Source: Datura wrightii (taxonomy: Eukaryota; Streptophyta; Magnoliopsida; Solanales; Solanaceae). Taken from it: a stretch of DNA of 64,000 bases. The notes under the pieces were generated by a model, which was not told the DNA's origin, ran no database searches, and worked only from the letters and a program-made list of their open reading frames with translations. Below, in pieces: positions 9,945 through 22,600 of this stretch. The number at the start of each line of letters is the position of its first letter. Position 1 is the first letter of the stretch. The DNA lies in assembly GCA_035772735.1 (NCBI GenBank), contig JASDFA010000007.1:40082501-40146500 (forward strand), written 5' to 3'. The position numbers and the translations under genes were made by a program.

Positions 9945-12188
9945 TGTCATGACCCGAACATAGGCCAGGATCGATACATGGAAAAAAGAACCCCGAGAGG
10001 CTCCAAATTAACCCATGGCATGAACATAACATCTAACTCATTCATTAAAAAGGAAGATCAACATGCATAACATAGCGGAAGTCGGAATAAAACATAACCT
10101 CTAAATACATACATCAAGCTAAAGCTGAATACAAACTATATCCGAATAAGACTCTAATACTGATGAGTTGATGGGAAAAAGACCCCCATCTAACTCAATA
10201 TAATCTGAAAACTAAAAAGATGAAGTACAACTGATAAGAAGGGCCCTCGCAAGATGAGGACTCACCAACTGATACTGAGAAGTGCTAACTTTGATAGTAT
10301 GACTAGCGGCAAACTGAGTCTAGATATCAGATCCTGTATCATAACATGATACAACATAGAGTATGTGGTCAATACGTGGAATGTACCGAGTATGCAAGGT
10401 AAGTAAAATCGCTAAGTACAATCATTAAACATGCATAGTATAAACATAATCAAGATAAGATTCTGAGAGTAGGGCTTGCGTGCTATTTTCTGAAATCATG
10501 ATCTGAACATAACTGAACCTTATAACTGAATCAAATGACCCAAAGCTGAAAGTTGATAATCATAAGTAAAATTGAACGTTGGGTCAAACCCGCTGAAACA
10601 TAATATCATGACTGATGTGTATGCATAATTGAAATTACGAGGAACAATGGGAGACTCGTCATATAACTGACATTACCACGATAGAGCTTACATGGTTCCG
10701 ACTATCACATTCAAGTGGGCAGAGCCGTGCAAAGCCTTGCCAGGGCTAAGGATTCTATCATGATACAGATATCAAGCTAAGGCCCCTTAGGGGCAGGAAA
10801 AATATCCAAGGAGGTCCCAAATAATCTGATCATACCTACATTGGTGCGTAGTTCTGAGGCGTAGGTTTGACTGGCCCTTAGCCGAATTGGTGCTAGACAC
10901 TACTCCCAAAAACATGCATATTCTCTCCATCGTTTTTCAACAAAGCTGACCATCGTCTAGTGACGAAGCTGAATAATAGTTACATGCATAAATATGAAAT
11001 CATAATATGAGGAGCCTTGTCTCAAATCATACCACAAGCTGAACATAATTGGGAGTCTTGACTCCAAAACCATGCGGTAAGCTAATTCATGAAATCGTAA
11101 AACATACTTGATCATATGGGCTTGCCCAATACTTAAACATGCTTGAAATCAACTTGATTCTCTTTGAAAACACGAGCATAGACATGGGTATTTTGAACTC
11201 ATACTTTCTTCATAAACATCCCATCATGCTTGTATACATACTTCATAGATCTCAACTTTCACGGACTTTCATGGATGGGCATCATAATTTAGTAAACTTG
11301 AAAACATAATTTATAATTTAAAACATTGTAAAATCTTCCCATTAATCATAATTCAATATTTAAAACATGCTTAGATCATACTCATGATTGAAACTTAGAG
11401 AATTCATACATTGGGTGAAAACCCCATAGAATCATCAACTAGGACATCATGAATTGAGAAGAAATTGGGCATGGGTGTGTACTATTTCACCCATTTATAA
11501 CCTTACATACCTGAAGAGATATGATTTTACTACTTCCTTAACTGCCCAAAGAGAATTGAGGAAGTAACTTTGTAGAACTAGGCTTGATCACCTCTCAAAC
11601 TTCTAAACTTGCTTGCATGAATTAGGATAGATTTAGAATGACTTGACCCTTCTTAAAGCACTCTATTCTGAGCTTAAAACGACGTAGTTTAGGCCTTAGG
11701 AACTTAGGAATTACGGAAAAATCCTTATTAAACTCGCAGGAAAAAACAGACTGCCAGTCCCAACGAGGGACTGAACGAGTCGTTGCCAGTGACCATGACT
11801 CGTGGCCACCTCCTGTCACCCTCATTGCCAAAAACACTTAATCCTTAATCAATTGTTGACCACGATCTACTCAATGAATTATGGCATCGACCACGACTCG
11901 TGGTGACTAGTCGTTAGGTACTCTGCCTGCTCTTCCTCCATCTTTCAATTGCCTTTGACCACGGGCCAACCAACGAATCATTGTGTTGACCACGACTCGT
12001 GGTCACACCCCTGGCTAGCTCCCAACTCAAAATTTCGACCATGGCCAAACCCTTCCCCACGAGTCACTTAACGACTCGTGGTGTTCCTGACGGATCATCG
12101 GATGACTCATCCTATAACCTGGTACAGAAAATTCTGTTTTTTCTGTTTTAACTCCCAGGTCTGATCTTAGGATTTTCGGGGTATTATA
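9945..12188 (-). repeat. Element F 5' LTR (chromovirus type)
   Basis: The minus strand starts at 12188 with TATAATACCCCGAAAATCC, probably a mutated TGTAATACCCCG, and ends at 9945 with CATGACA next to the primer-binding site. It is a single LTR of about 2.24 kb; the partner must lie left of the window beyond E. Many tracts (cataaac, gaaatcataa) are AT-rich and no ORF is credible. The U3 end carries a palindrome cluster at 11755-12105. Confidence 0.75.
11755..12105 (-). promoter_or_regulatory. Element F U3 palindrome cluster (GACCACGACTCGTGGTCAC type)
   Basis: At least six variants of a GACCACGA/ACTCGTGGTC inverted unit occur in 350 bp, for example at 11797-11806, 11890-11912, 11984-12006 and 12056-12084. 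They lie within the first 80-435 bp of the LTR on the minus strand, the U3 region. The sequence differs from the clusters in elements A-E but has a similar position and GC-rich palindromic character. Confidence 0.6.
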
Positions 12189-13091
12189 TAAATTGATATC
12201 ATATCATCACAAACATATTTATTTATTTGTAATTCATCGTCCAAATTAAGAAATACTCATAAAAATTAGTGAAAACAATTGCTAATGCTTGCATTAGGAT
12301 TGATTGTATATGTTGCACTTCTTGGGGTAGGATCCTTTCCCAAACCATATTAACGCGAGATATTTTGTGCACCGGACTGTCCTTTTTTTAAATTGTATAT
12401 TCAAAAGTTCTACACATAAGATTGATTTGCATTCTCGTACTGTGAGTTGAAACCTTGTGAAGGATAATTAGTTAGTGCAATAGAAAAAGGATTAATATAA
12501 GTCAAAATAATTGTAATTGATTTTATTGTCTTAAATGCTAGGATTTTTAATATAATTTTAATAAGGAAAGATTTAAAGAGCAAAATTTTAGTCCATTTAA
12601 AAGTAGCAAATATTAGAAGTTCTTACCTTTTACAAATAAGTAAAGATTTAATAGAGATAACTTTAATTAATTTCAAAGCCCTCAATATTAGGATAATAAT
12701 TAAATGACAACTAGTTGAGAAAAATAGTAAATGACAATTTTTTCTATTATAGAGTCCTCAATTAATATTTTTACGGACCTTCTCACTTTTAATATAGTAA
12801 TAGTCTATGTGTACGCGTCTTGCTCGTGTCCCTCTTATTAATAAGAATAAATTAATAAAAATAGCATAAATCATATTTTAAAAATGTGTTTTCGTAACAA
12901 TATAAGAATTTAGAAAGAAAATTATGAATTTCAAATTGATAAATGATTATGTTTAAGAGTGATTCAATCTAATAGTTTATTTTTCAGTTTATTCTAATAC
13001 TTGTTTCAATGAATAAAAAGATCATAGAGATAGCTTTTGATAGAAAGGTAAAAAAATTGTTCACCTTTACATGAACACTTAAATGCATGCA
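12189..13091. other. AT-rich noncoding DNA with first copy of a degenerate repeat
   Basis: No gene is visible. About 12430-12800 holds a degenerate repeat (blocks 'gataattagtt', 'gcaaaattttag', 'aatgacaatttt', 'cttttaatatagta') that recurs at about 14650-14960 and, in its right-hand part only, at 16505-16616. The end TCTATACTATATTAAAAG on the minus strand of the third copy resembles the 5' terminus of plant Helitrons. Confidence 0.5.
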
Positions 13092-13100
13092 TTATATGTA

Positions 13101-14165
13101 GGGAAAATGCATAAAATCCCTCTTAAACTTGTCCACATAACGTAGTTTAGTACTTTAACTTTACGGGCGTTTATTTACCCCCCTAATTTAATCGAAAGTG
13201 AATTAATACCACCTTCCCAAGACAACCCCAGATTCATGCATAGAAGTGTTATACACGCGCCTGACATATGTATAACACCATTGTTTTTAATATTTTATTT
13301 TATTTTTATCATTTTTTTTAGTTTTTCCTTTCTTCTTCTTTTTACCCACTTTTTTCTTTCCATATTCAGGCAGATATTCATGGCAACATTTCAGATCTAC
13401 AACATACACTCATACCTTGCTTATAATTTAAAGACTTCTTAATAAGATAATTTACAGATGAGATAAACAATCTAATTGAAGAAAGAAAAGTCGTCGGAAT
13501 TTAATTTTTTCGGGACGAGTGCAACGATTGCAATTTTAATTTTGGATCTTGAATTTCGATTAAGAAAAGGGAAAGATCTGAGAAAAGTGTTTTAATCAGT
13601 GTCTTAAAAAGAAAACATATATGGGTCAGCTTCATCGGAAAAATAACTTTCCGATCAACTAAACCCACATATAATATGCGTATAAAATAATTTTTTTATT
13701 ATTACATTACAATATGAAACTCATCAAGCAATTTAATCTTTAAAGCAAAAAAAGAAGAGAATAACATGGAGGATGAGAAAATATAGTGAGAAATTTGATT
13801 GGTGTTGAAGAGAAGAAGCCGGAAAGAAGAAGAAATAGAGGGATAGAAAAGAAGAAAGAGAAAGGGTAAAAAAGAAAAAAGAAAATTTAAAATAAAAATA
13901 AAAAATAAACAAAAATGTAATTAAATATAACTAATTGCATCATCCAATTAGAAGATGACACGTGGATAGTTTTAGACCATATTTAATATTTTTTTTCCTC
14001 TAATGCACTTTTCAAAAATTAAAAATATTTTTTTTGCCACGTCACTTATTAAGGTGGTATTAATTCACTTTCGGTTAAATTAGGGGGGTAAATAAACGCC
14101 TGTAAAGTTAAAGTACTAAACTAAGTTATGTGGACAAGTTTGAGAGAAATTTTATGCATTTTTCC
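13101..14165. mobile_element. Mutator-like foldback element (non-autonomous MULE), 1.07 kb
   Basis: Terminal inverted repeats of about 120 bp start GGGAAAATGCATAAAAT at 13101 and end with the inverse at 14165. Both arms carry the blocks 'cttgtccacataa', 'aaagttaaagtact', 'ggggggtaaataaac' and 'gtggtattaattcac', with only scattered mismatches. A perfect 9-bp duplication TTATATGTA flanks it (13092-13100 and 14166-14174), as expected for Mutator-type transposition. The interior is AT-rich with no transposase; the short frame at 13236-13442 is not credible. Confidence 0.9.
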
Positions 14166-14174
14166 TTATATGTA

Positions 14175-17084
14175 TATATAAATATTAGTATTTTCTATAT
14201 ATTTAAAAAAAAAAGAATTTAATACATAAAATTTAGTTTATTCTAAAATTTTAAATATTAGAAAAATAATTAAATAACTATTTTATCAAGTGTGAACTCT
14301 ATTTTTAAGAAAGTGAATGGTATTTCGTTATGAAGCTTTATACTTTAAATATTTAATAATAAATTAATTTTAAATTTTTCATTTTACCCTTAATATTTCA
14401 GCTCAATTTTTTTCTCTTTCTCTTAATTTATGTGTTCAGTCAAACACTTCACATAAATTGAAACGAAAAAAATACTGTAGATTTAATTAAAGAGAGTGTA
14501 TAACAAGAACACTCGATTAATTAACACAACTTAAAGTATGTCATATTTCTATAAAAAGTTTTTATTATCAATTTTTTTAAAAGAAGAAGGAGGAGGAGGA
14601 GAAATTCACATATTAATACATAATAATATTATACTCTTTATTTTTCTTATATTAAAACATTGTGATGGATAATTAGTTTGTTTGATAAATAATGATTGAT
14701 ATATAAGTTAACAGAATTGTAATTGAAAGTCTTAAATGTCAGGACTGTTAATATAGTTCAAATAATAAAAGATTTAAGAAGCAAAATTTTAGTCAATTTT
14801 AAAATACTAAATATTAGAAGTTTTACCTTTTACAAAATAATAAAGATCTATAATGATTAAATAACTAATTGAAGAAAATAATGAATGGCAATTTTATCTA
14901 TTATAGAATCTTTTAATGAAGGGAAAAAAGTTCAATCAATATTTATAAGGACCTTCGTGCTTATATCTACAAAGAATACTTTATTAAGTAAATAGAAGTA
15001 AAATATTGTGCATATATTGAATGTTAGATTAGTTGATGATATCTAAAGAAATTACCAAATTTTTCGATTGTATTTCATCTTTAAGCGAAATAAAATTATT
15101 TAAAAAAAAGTAACAGTAGAAAAAGTGATTGTTACATTTCTGAACTATAGTATTGTCATTGAACCCAACATCAATCTCCTTGTTTACTGGTAGAAAATTA
15201 CGATTAACACTATTAATGTGTCTGTTTATGATGTAACAAGTCTTATCTTGTTTTAAGTATTTTTTTCACTTTTCTATATATAACTATTGAAAAGTATAGC
15301 ATAAACTTTGTGCCCTGCAAAAATTAAACTTTAATGGTCTATACAAATATAATATAATATAATATAATATAAATAAAGGACTCAAACATACATCTAAAAT
15401 ATAAATATAAAATATGATACAAAAAAAATTATTACCTCTTTGTCAACTAATGTTATAGTCATTTGTGTGCCTTCTTTTGTTCACTTTTTCTACTCTTTCA
15501 TTAATTCACCTCCAATTATTAAGATTTTTATTATCCAATGAGAATCATATTGCCTTAAGTTGTTAATTTGCACAATTTTGTTCACGAAATTCTCTTTAAA
15601 TTCAGTTACAATATTATCTAAAATAAATTGTGCACAAGAGTTGTAATTATAATAATTTATAATTTTATTTAAAAAATTATTTTATGAGATGAAGATATTA
15701 CTTTAATGAATAGATGATACTTGTGGTATGTATGAGTACATGAAGAATATCAGTTATAAATAATATAAAATTCTAAATCACATAATATCAATATAAGACT
15801 CAAATAGTATCAATATTAGACTCAACTAAAGGAGACAAACTAAGTTAAATTATTTTGAATATAAACAAGTTGGCATAACAATTACTATTGTGTTTTTCAA
15901 ATCCACAACATTAAAAAAAGTTCTAACATGAAAAAAAAATAGATTATCACGAAAATATATAAGGTTGGAGATTGAATCAAAGGCGTTGATATAGAAGTGT
16001 TGATGAATTAAATTATAGTATTATAAATCCTTTTATATAAGTGGAAGAATTTATAAATGAAAAAAAATCTAAAAATATAAAAATATTAGGACATTATTAC
16101 TAAAAAAAAAATTTTAAATCAAAATAAATAAATAAATTAATTGTGACTATGGAAAAGGAAAGAAAATAAAAGAAGAGAACTTCATGTAAAATTTCCCTAC
16201 ATCAAAAAGGAAAATAAAAAGTTTTCAAATCATAAAGGAAAAAAAAGTTTCGTGGAAGTGTTTTTATTTATTTTATTTTAGTTTAGATTTTTTAATTTTA
16301 AAATTTACACTATAAATAGAGTTATGCCACAAATAGAAAATCTAATATATTATATAGTAAAAACAAATTCGTGACTATCAAAAAAGAAAAAGAAATTTGG
16401 TAAAAAAATTTCATTTTTTAAAGATTTACACCACAATATAGCTAGCCACAAATAAAAAACCTAATATGATAAAATAAAGTGATGGAAATAATTAAAAATA
16501 ATAATTTTATAAAAATAGTAAATGACAATTTTGTTTAATGCGATGTCTTTTGATGAAGGATAAAAAATTCAATCAATATTTTTAAGGACCTTCACACTTT
16601 TAATATAGTATAGATATATTATGATGTTTAGTAATTCATTCCTTTCAACTTTTTTGAGAACCTCGAAGATTTTCAAAGATTATGATTGAAGGGACACTAA
16701 TTTTTTTAAAAAAGTTTAAAATAAAATAGAAAATTGCAAAATAACAAACAACAATCATACCTAGTATAATTTCATAATGTGGGATTTGGGTAAAATAGAG
16801 TGTACGTAGATCTTACTTCTATCCAGAGGTAGAAAATTGCAAAATGAAAGGAAAAAAGAAAGCACAAAAAATTTTAAGGTCTCAATGGAATAGAGCAAAA
16901 ATAGGAAGAAACGTTAAATGGGACCTAAAAAAGTAAGTTAAATGTTAGCGGGTTAAAATTAATTCTTTTTCCTTCATCATCTGGCCTTATTTATCATCTT
17001 GTAATTTTTGCATATTTATTTCTTTTATATTGAACCCCCTTAGTGAAAATATTAACTTCAGGTGACATGTGCTACTAACGTGAG
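14175..17084. other. AT-rich intergenic DNA, no gene seen; further copies of the degenerate repeat
   Basis: It contains poly-A/T tracts and a short (TATAA)n run near 15350-15372. The second copy of the degenerate repeat is at about 14650-14960 and the third, partial copy is at 16505-16616, ending in a Helitron-like terminus on the minus strand. No coding frame with recognisable content was found. Confidence 0.5.
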
Positions 17085-17087
17085 TAA

Positions 17088-17440
17088 TAGTCTGTTTGGC
17101 CAAGCTTTTGGGAGGTCAAAAGTGTTTTTTTTTTTAAAAGTGCTTATTTTAGAAAAATGAGGTGTTTGACCAAGTTTCTGGAAGAAAATAAGTGTTTTTA
17201 GGGAGTAACAAAAGTTATTTTTCAGAAGATAAAAAAAGTAGCTTCTCTCTAAAAACACTTTTCTGAAAATACACTAGTTTTAAAAAACTTGGCCAAACAC
17301 TTATTGCTACTAAAAAGTGTTTTTTAAATTTATTGGTCAAACACAAACTGCTTCTCACCAAAAGTACTTTTTTGATAAGCACTTTTAAAAAAATTACTTC
17401 TCAAAATAAACTGATTTGAGAAGTTTAGCCAAACAGGTTA
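17088..17440. mobile_element. Tourist-like (PIF/Harbinger) MITE, 353 bp
   Basis: Imperfect terminal inverted repeats (TAGTCTGTTTGGCCAAGC at the left; the right end reversed reads TAACCTGTTTGGCTAAAC) are flanked by TAA on both sides (17085-17087 and 17441-17443), the usual target of PIF/Harbinger elements. The interior has subterminal inverted copies of 'aaaagtgctt' and 'ttggccaaac', so it can fold on itself. The frame at 17058-17258 is a by-product. Confidence 0.65.
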
Positions 17441-17443
17441 TAA

Positions 17444-18489
17444 GACGGCCAGAGTCTATACATCTTAAATGAGTTGGTGTTGGTCCCATTGCACATTGAA
17501 ATTCATTTTTCAATTTTCGTTGATACTGAAAACTCTTTTCTCCCTATTTTTTTAGATTAAGCTTCATTAAAGGTTTTGCTTAGATTTGCTAATCTTCTTA
17601 ATTACTAGGATGTGACTGAATTTTTACTAGATTAATGAAAATTATCGATTATTATTACTCAAAAGAAAACACAGGGACAGGGACTGAGTTTGAAGTGTGA
17701 ACACTATGCACATTATTTTGATACATCAACCGAAAAAGGCATGGAAGAGGTAGGAGAATTATTAACCCATATCTAGAACCACGCAAAAAAGAACTTTTTC
17801 TTTTTTTAAAAAAAGGGAGAACATCTTTTGCAAATTTGACCTTTTGGCTAAGATCAAACCTGATTTGCATTTATCATCAGTTTTCGCAGTCGTCATCCCT
17901 AAGTAAAGGCATCATGCTTTCTTTTTCCGTGTTATATATATATATTATACATTAAATCTCTTGATACATGAGAATTCACTTCGAACTCCTTAATAAATAT
18001 TCTCCTCCAGCAAACCATGTCAATATCTCTATAATGTCATTCAAACAGAAATTTAGGATTATCATCGCCGCTCAGTTTTATGGTTTTCTTATTTTTTCCA
18101 TCTCACTTTTTCTTGTCCCTCTGTTTTTATCCTTTTTTTTTTTGTTTTGTTTCCCATCTTACTTTTTCTTTTTCTTGTTTTCCCCTTGCCTATTGTGTAA
18201 TTTTGATACAGAAGCTCGTCACAGAATGTATATATAGATAAAATAGTTTAATGACCATTTTAAATTTTTTTGTGTTTTCTTTAAATTCTTCTCATACTAT
18301 TAGAACTCTTAGTTATCACTATAAACTTATTTGTTTAATATTTTTTAACGTTCTAAATGCTGATATAGTAAAAAAATAACTACACTTTCTTCTAGATATG
18401 TCAGGATGAAAAAGAAAAGTAAAAAATAAGCTCTCAATTATTTATTTCGACGGTGTATTTCTATTTCTCATATTAACTAAAAATAAAAT
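17444..18489. other. AT-rich intergenic DNA, nothing recognised
   Basis: Two short frames (17655-17870 minus and 17968-18237 plus) come from T-rich tracts and show no domain. No RNA gene, inverted repeat or LTR end was found. Confidence 0.4.
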
Positions 18490-19020
18490 TAAATCGAACT
18501 CTATCATTCTAGACAAATAAAATTAACTTTATTAAAAATAATAAGTATCAATTGTGTATCTTTTTATAGATGAAATGACTATTTATTTCAATTATGTATT
18601 CTCTTTTTAGGACTAAATCGGTTTTAAAAACTTTGAGTTCCACCATTTTTATTCATATAAAAAAATTTACCCCAAATAATGGAGTTGCAATTATGTAATT
18701 TTTTAATTTCTTGTTTAGATGCAATATCTGCTTATTTTCTTTCAGGCTAAATTTAGAAGTAGAAAAAATAGACTCAGTTAGAGCTCCTTTATTTTTAGTA
18801 AAATAAATACTTTTAGCAGAATAATAAAATTTTAACTCTATAATTCTTATTATTTCTATATAGATGTAATGACCATTTGTTTCATCAATGTCAGGCAAAA
18901 TTTGTAAAACAAGAAGATTATAATTTCATTATATTTAGCAAAATAATTTTTTTTGAGCATAAAAAGTAGAATTCTAAATAATTATTTTTATTAATCAATA
19001 AAATAAAATTTTAATAATAT
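18490..19020. repeat. Degenerate tandem repeat, period about 147 bp, 3-4 units
   Basis: The phrase 'tagatg-aatgac-att-tttc' recurs starting at 18570, 18719 and 18864, spacings of 149 and 145 bp. Between them 'ttttagtaaaataa', 'agcagaataataaaatttt' and 'ttattattt' blocks recur in the same order, and a partial further unit reaches about 19020. Units have diverged heavily, so exact edges are uncertain. Confidence 0.45.
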
Positions 19021-19037
19021 TTCTTTTAAAATGGCAC

Positions 19038-19635
19038 TGTAATTTGGCCATATTTTGGCTATATTAGAAAATATTTTGGAGATATTAATTTGTAAGGCAT
19101 GTACCTAATAGAAAACTCTTGATAGAGAAAATTTTTTGGTATCAAAGTTTTGCTCATGTGGAGGAGATTATTTTGATCATTTCTCTTTTTATTTTTATCC
19201 AACTCGAAGCCCAAGTTTTGCTCCTATAAAGGAGACCATTTCTTCTGATTTGAAACACACCCACATTAATTCAAGAGTTTCATTCTCTTGTCTTTCTTCT
19301 CCTTCTTTATTTTAGAGTATTTTATAAGAGAGTTAGTGTTGGGAAACACTTGTGTGAACCTTTTCTTTGGAGTCATCTTGTGAGGTTATTCTCTTGGGGT
19401 ATTTGGGATATTGGAGTATTTACTCTAAATTTTTTACTCTCTTTTATATTCTTGTTGGTATAGTGAAACTGCTCCTCTCCACCTATTGACTAAGTCACAC
19501 TGATCGAACAACGTTAAATTTGTGCCTTCTTTATTTGCTTTAATTATTGTTATTATCAACTTAATATTATCTTTGTTATTGTCATTATATCATTATTTGG
19601 TAAATCCCGCAATATCCGAACTATCGATTCTAACA
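19038..19635 (+). repeat. Element G 5' LTR
   Basis: It starts TGTAATTTGGCCATATTTTGG and ends TTCTAACA. It is matched along its length by 23662-24267, sharing 'cctaatagaaaactct', 'gctcatgtggaggagatta', 'aggagacca', 'gggaaacacttgtgtgaacc' and 'ctgctcctctcc'-like blocks. 19638-19652 is the degenerate primer-binding site. Confidence 0.85.
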
Positions 19636-19683
19636 AATTGGTATTGGAGTCGAATCTAACTGGTTAATTTTAAAAGCCAAAAT

Positions 19684-22600
19684 GAATGTAATAAAGATTT
19701 ACGTTGAAAAATTTGACCGAAGTACAAATTTCGGATGTGGCAATTAAAGATGGAAGCTATCCTAATTCAAGATAGCCTAGATGTGGCACTGGAAGGAAAG
19801 GAGAAGAAGCTATAAAATATGATGGATTCGGAGTTTGCCATTTATAGACAAAAAGGAAAAATAAAGTATTCATTTGAATCTCTTAAGTAAGGTTTTCAGT
19901 AGAAACCACAACAGAAAGCATATGGGAAAAACTGAAAACCCTGTTTATGAAGAGGACAATGAAAAATAGACTTTACCTAAAGCAAAAGCTTTACACATTT
20001 TGTATGGTTGAAAGTACTTCAATATTCTCACATCTTGATGCATTTGATTCAATTCTTATGGATCAAGTCATGTTATTGCTTATTTTCTTACCCCAGTCAT
20101 TTAAGCATATAAGAGATACTATGCTCTATGGAAAGGATAATTTCTCTTAAAAAAATCAAATTTATCTTAAAATTAAAAGAACAGATAGATAAAGATATTA
20201 CTGGGGAAAGTAGTGAAACTTATGGGAAGGATTGTCTGTAAGAGCTAGATCCAACAAGAAAGAATCAAGTAAGGAGATGTTTGAATCAAGATCAAAGTCC
20301 AGAATAAAAATATAATGCACAAATATTTTCATAAGAAAGGTCATGTTATTTTCGAATGCTATAAATTACCAAACAAATAAAAGCATAAGGCAAAAAAATA
20401 AAAAGAGTACCAAAATATTGACTCCGCTGAAGCAAGTATAACTGCTGATAAGAGCGAGGGAATAATATTCTTAGCTACTAATAATAATTTTAAATATAAT
20501 GATGAGCGAATTTTAGATTCGGGTTATTTTTATCATATGTGTCCCGGTAGGAATTTGTTTACCACATACGAATTCATTGGAGGTGGAGTTGTTTTGATGA
20601 GCAACAATGTTCCCTGTAAAGTCATTGGCAAAGCTAAGATCCGAATAAGAATGCACGATGGTGTATTGAGAACTCTCACGATGTTAGCTATGATTCCCGA
20701 CTTAAAGAAAAATGTCATCTCTTTAGGCACTCTAGAATCTCCTGGGTGCAAATACACAGGTGAAAGTGGAGTTATGAAAATCTCTCTTAGGTACTCTTGT
20801 GATCATGAAAGCACACAGATGTAGTATGTTGTACACTTTATTCGAATCCATTGATACTGGTGCTGCTGCAGTTTCCACTTCAAATCTACCTGATTCTGAC
20901 ATCAACAAACTGTGCATATGCGATTGGGACGTATGAGTGAGGAAGGTTTTTCCATCCTCAATAAAAGAGATCTTTTGTGTGGACAAAGTACTAGAAATAT
21001 GGAGTTCTACAAACACTGTGTATTCAGGAAACAGAAAAGACTCAGCTTCAAATCTCCAGCAATTTATCAAACAAAAGGTATTTTGGATTAGATTCAGTCA
21101 AATCTTTGTGGTCCTTCTCGTACCTCATCAAAAGGTGGTGCCAAGTATATATTAACTTTTTTTATGCTTATTCAAGAAAAGTTTAGGTTTATTTCCTGAA
21201 AAATAAAAGTGATATTTTCTTAACGTTCAAACAATGAAAAGTTTTAATTGAGAAACGAACAAGAAAACAGGTCAAGAGACTTAGAACAGATAATGGCTTG
21301 AAATTTTATAATGATGAGTTCAATAAATTTTACAAAAATGAAGGAATTGTTCAACATCACACTGTGAGGATGACTCCTCAATAAAATGGTATTGCAGAAG
21401 GATGAACAGAACTGTTTGGAAAGAGATCATTATATGATTTCAAATGTTGGATTAACAAATATTTTTTGCGCCGAGGAAATCTCTACATCTTTTTATTTTA
21501 TCAACCTTGCTCCTTTTATACCTTTGAACTTTAAGACTTCGGAGGAAATATAGTCAGGTACTCCTGCTAATTATTCTGACTTCAAAATTTTTGGTTGTCT
21601 TGCGTACATATATGTGAAAGATGGAAAATTAGAGCTAAGAGCTAAAAAGTATATTTTCCTTGGATATGCATCCGGGTGAAAGGACACAGACTTTGGTATT
21701 CTAAAACCAAGTCATCAAAATTTATAATTAGCAAAGATATATCTTTTGATGAATCCTCTATGTTACATCCCAAAAAAGAGTCTTCTAGTTCATATAATAA
21801 AAATAAAGAGCAGGGTATACATGAGCAGGTGGAGGTTGAAATTGGCATTCCTTCTAAGCTAAACTCATCAATTGTGGAACAAAATACAGTTGAAACTCCT
21901 GTGACTTTTGAAGTTGAACCAAATAAGTATTCCATAGTCATACATAGATCAAGGAGACAAATTCAAAAATCAAGAAGATATGGAGATTATGTTGCATTTG
22001 CTTTTTCAGTTGCACAAGAAACTAAAGAAATTGGAGAACTATCAAATTATTCATACGCAGTTTCTGGTACTGATTCAATCAAGTGGCAAATCGCAATGAA
22101 TGAAAAAATTGAATATCTCCACAAAAATGGTACTTGATCTCTTGAAAAGACGCCATCAGGAAAGAGAATTGTCAGTTGCAAGTGAGTCTTCAAGAAAAAG
22201 GATGAAATTCCAGAGGTTGAAGATGCAAGGTATAAGGCATGATTAGTCACAAAGGGCTATAGTCAGGTACAAGGAGTTCACTTTAATAATATTTTCTCAT
22301 CCGTTGTTAAACATAACTCTATTCATGTCTTGCCTGCATTAGTTGCCATGTATGATTTGAAATTAGGACAGCTTGATGTTAAAACGACTTTCTTACATGG
22401 TGAACTTGAGGGACAAATATACATGCATCAACCTGAAGGATTTGAAATTGACAAAAAGATCATGTTTGCTTGTTGAAGAAATTCTTATATTGATTAAAGT
22501 ACTGTCCAAGAAAATGATACAAGAGGTTTGATTCCTTTATGTTGGGTTATGGTTATTGGAGGAGCATGTATGATAATTGTGTTTACTTCTGAAAGTTAAA

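Noticed and set aside
13236..13442. 68-residue frame inside the Mutator-like element
   Set aside because: Phe-rich product of a T-rich tract, with no resemblance to a transposase.
17968..18237. 89-residue hydrophobic frame
   Set aside because: Product of poly-T sequence; apparent membrane segments are compositional.
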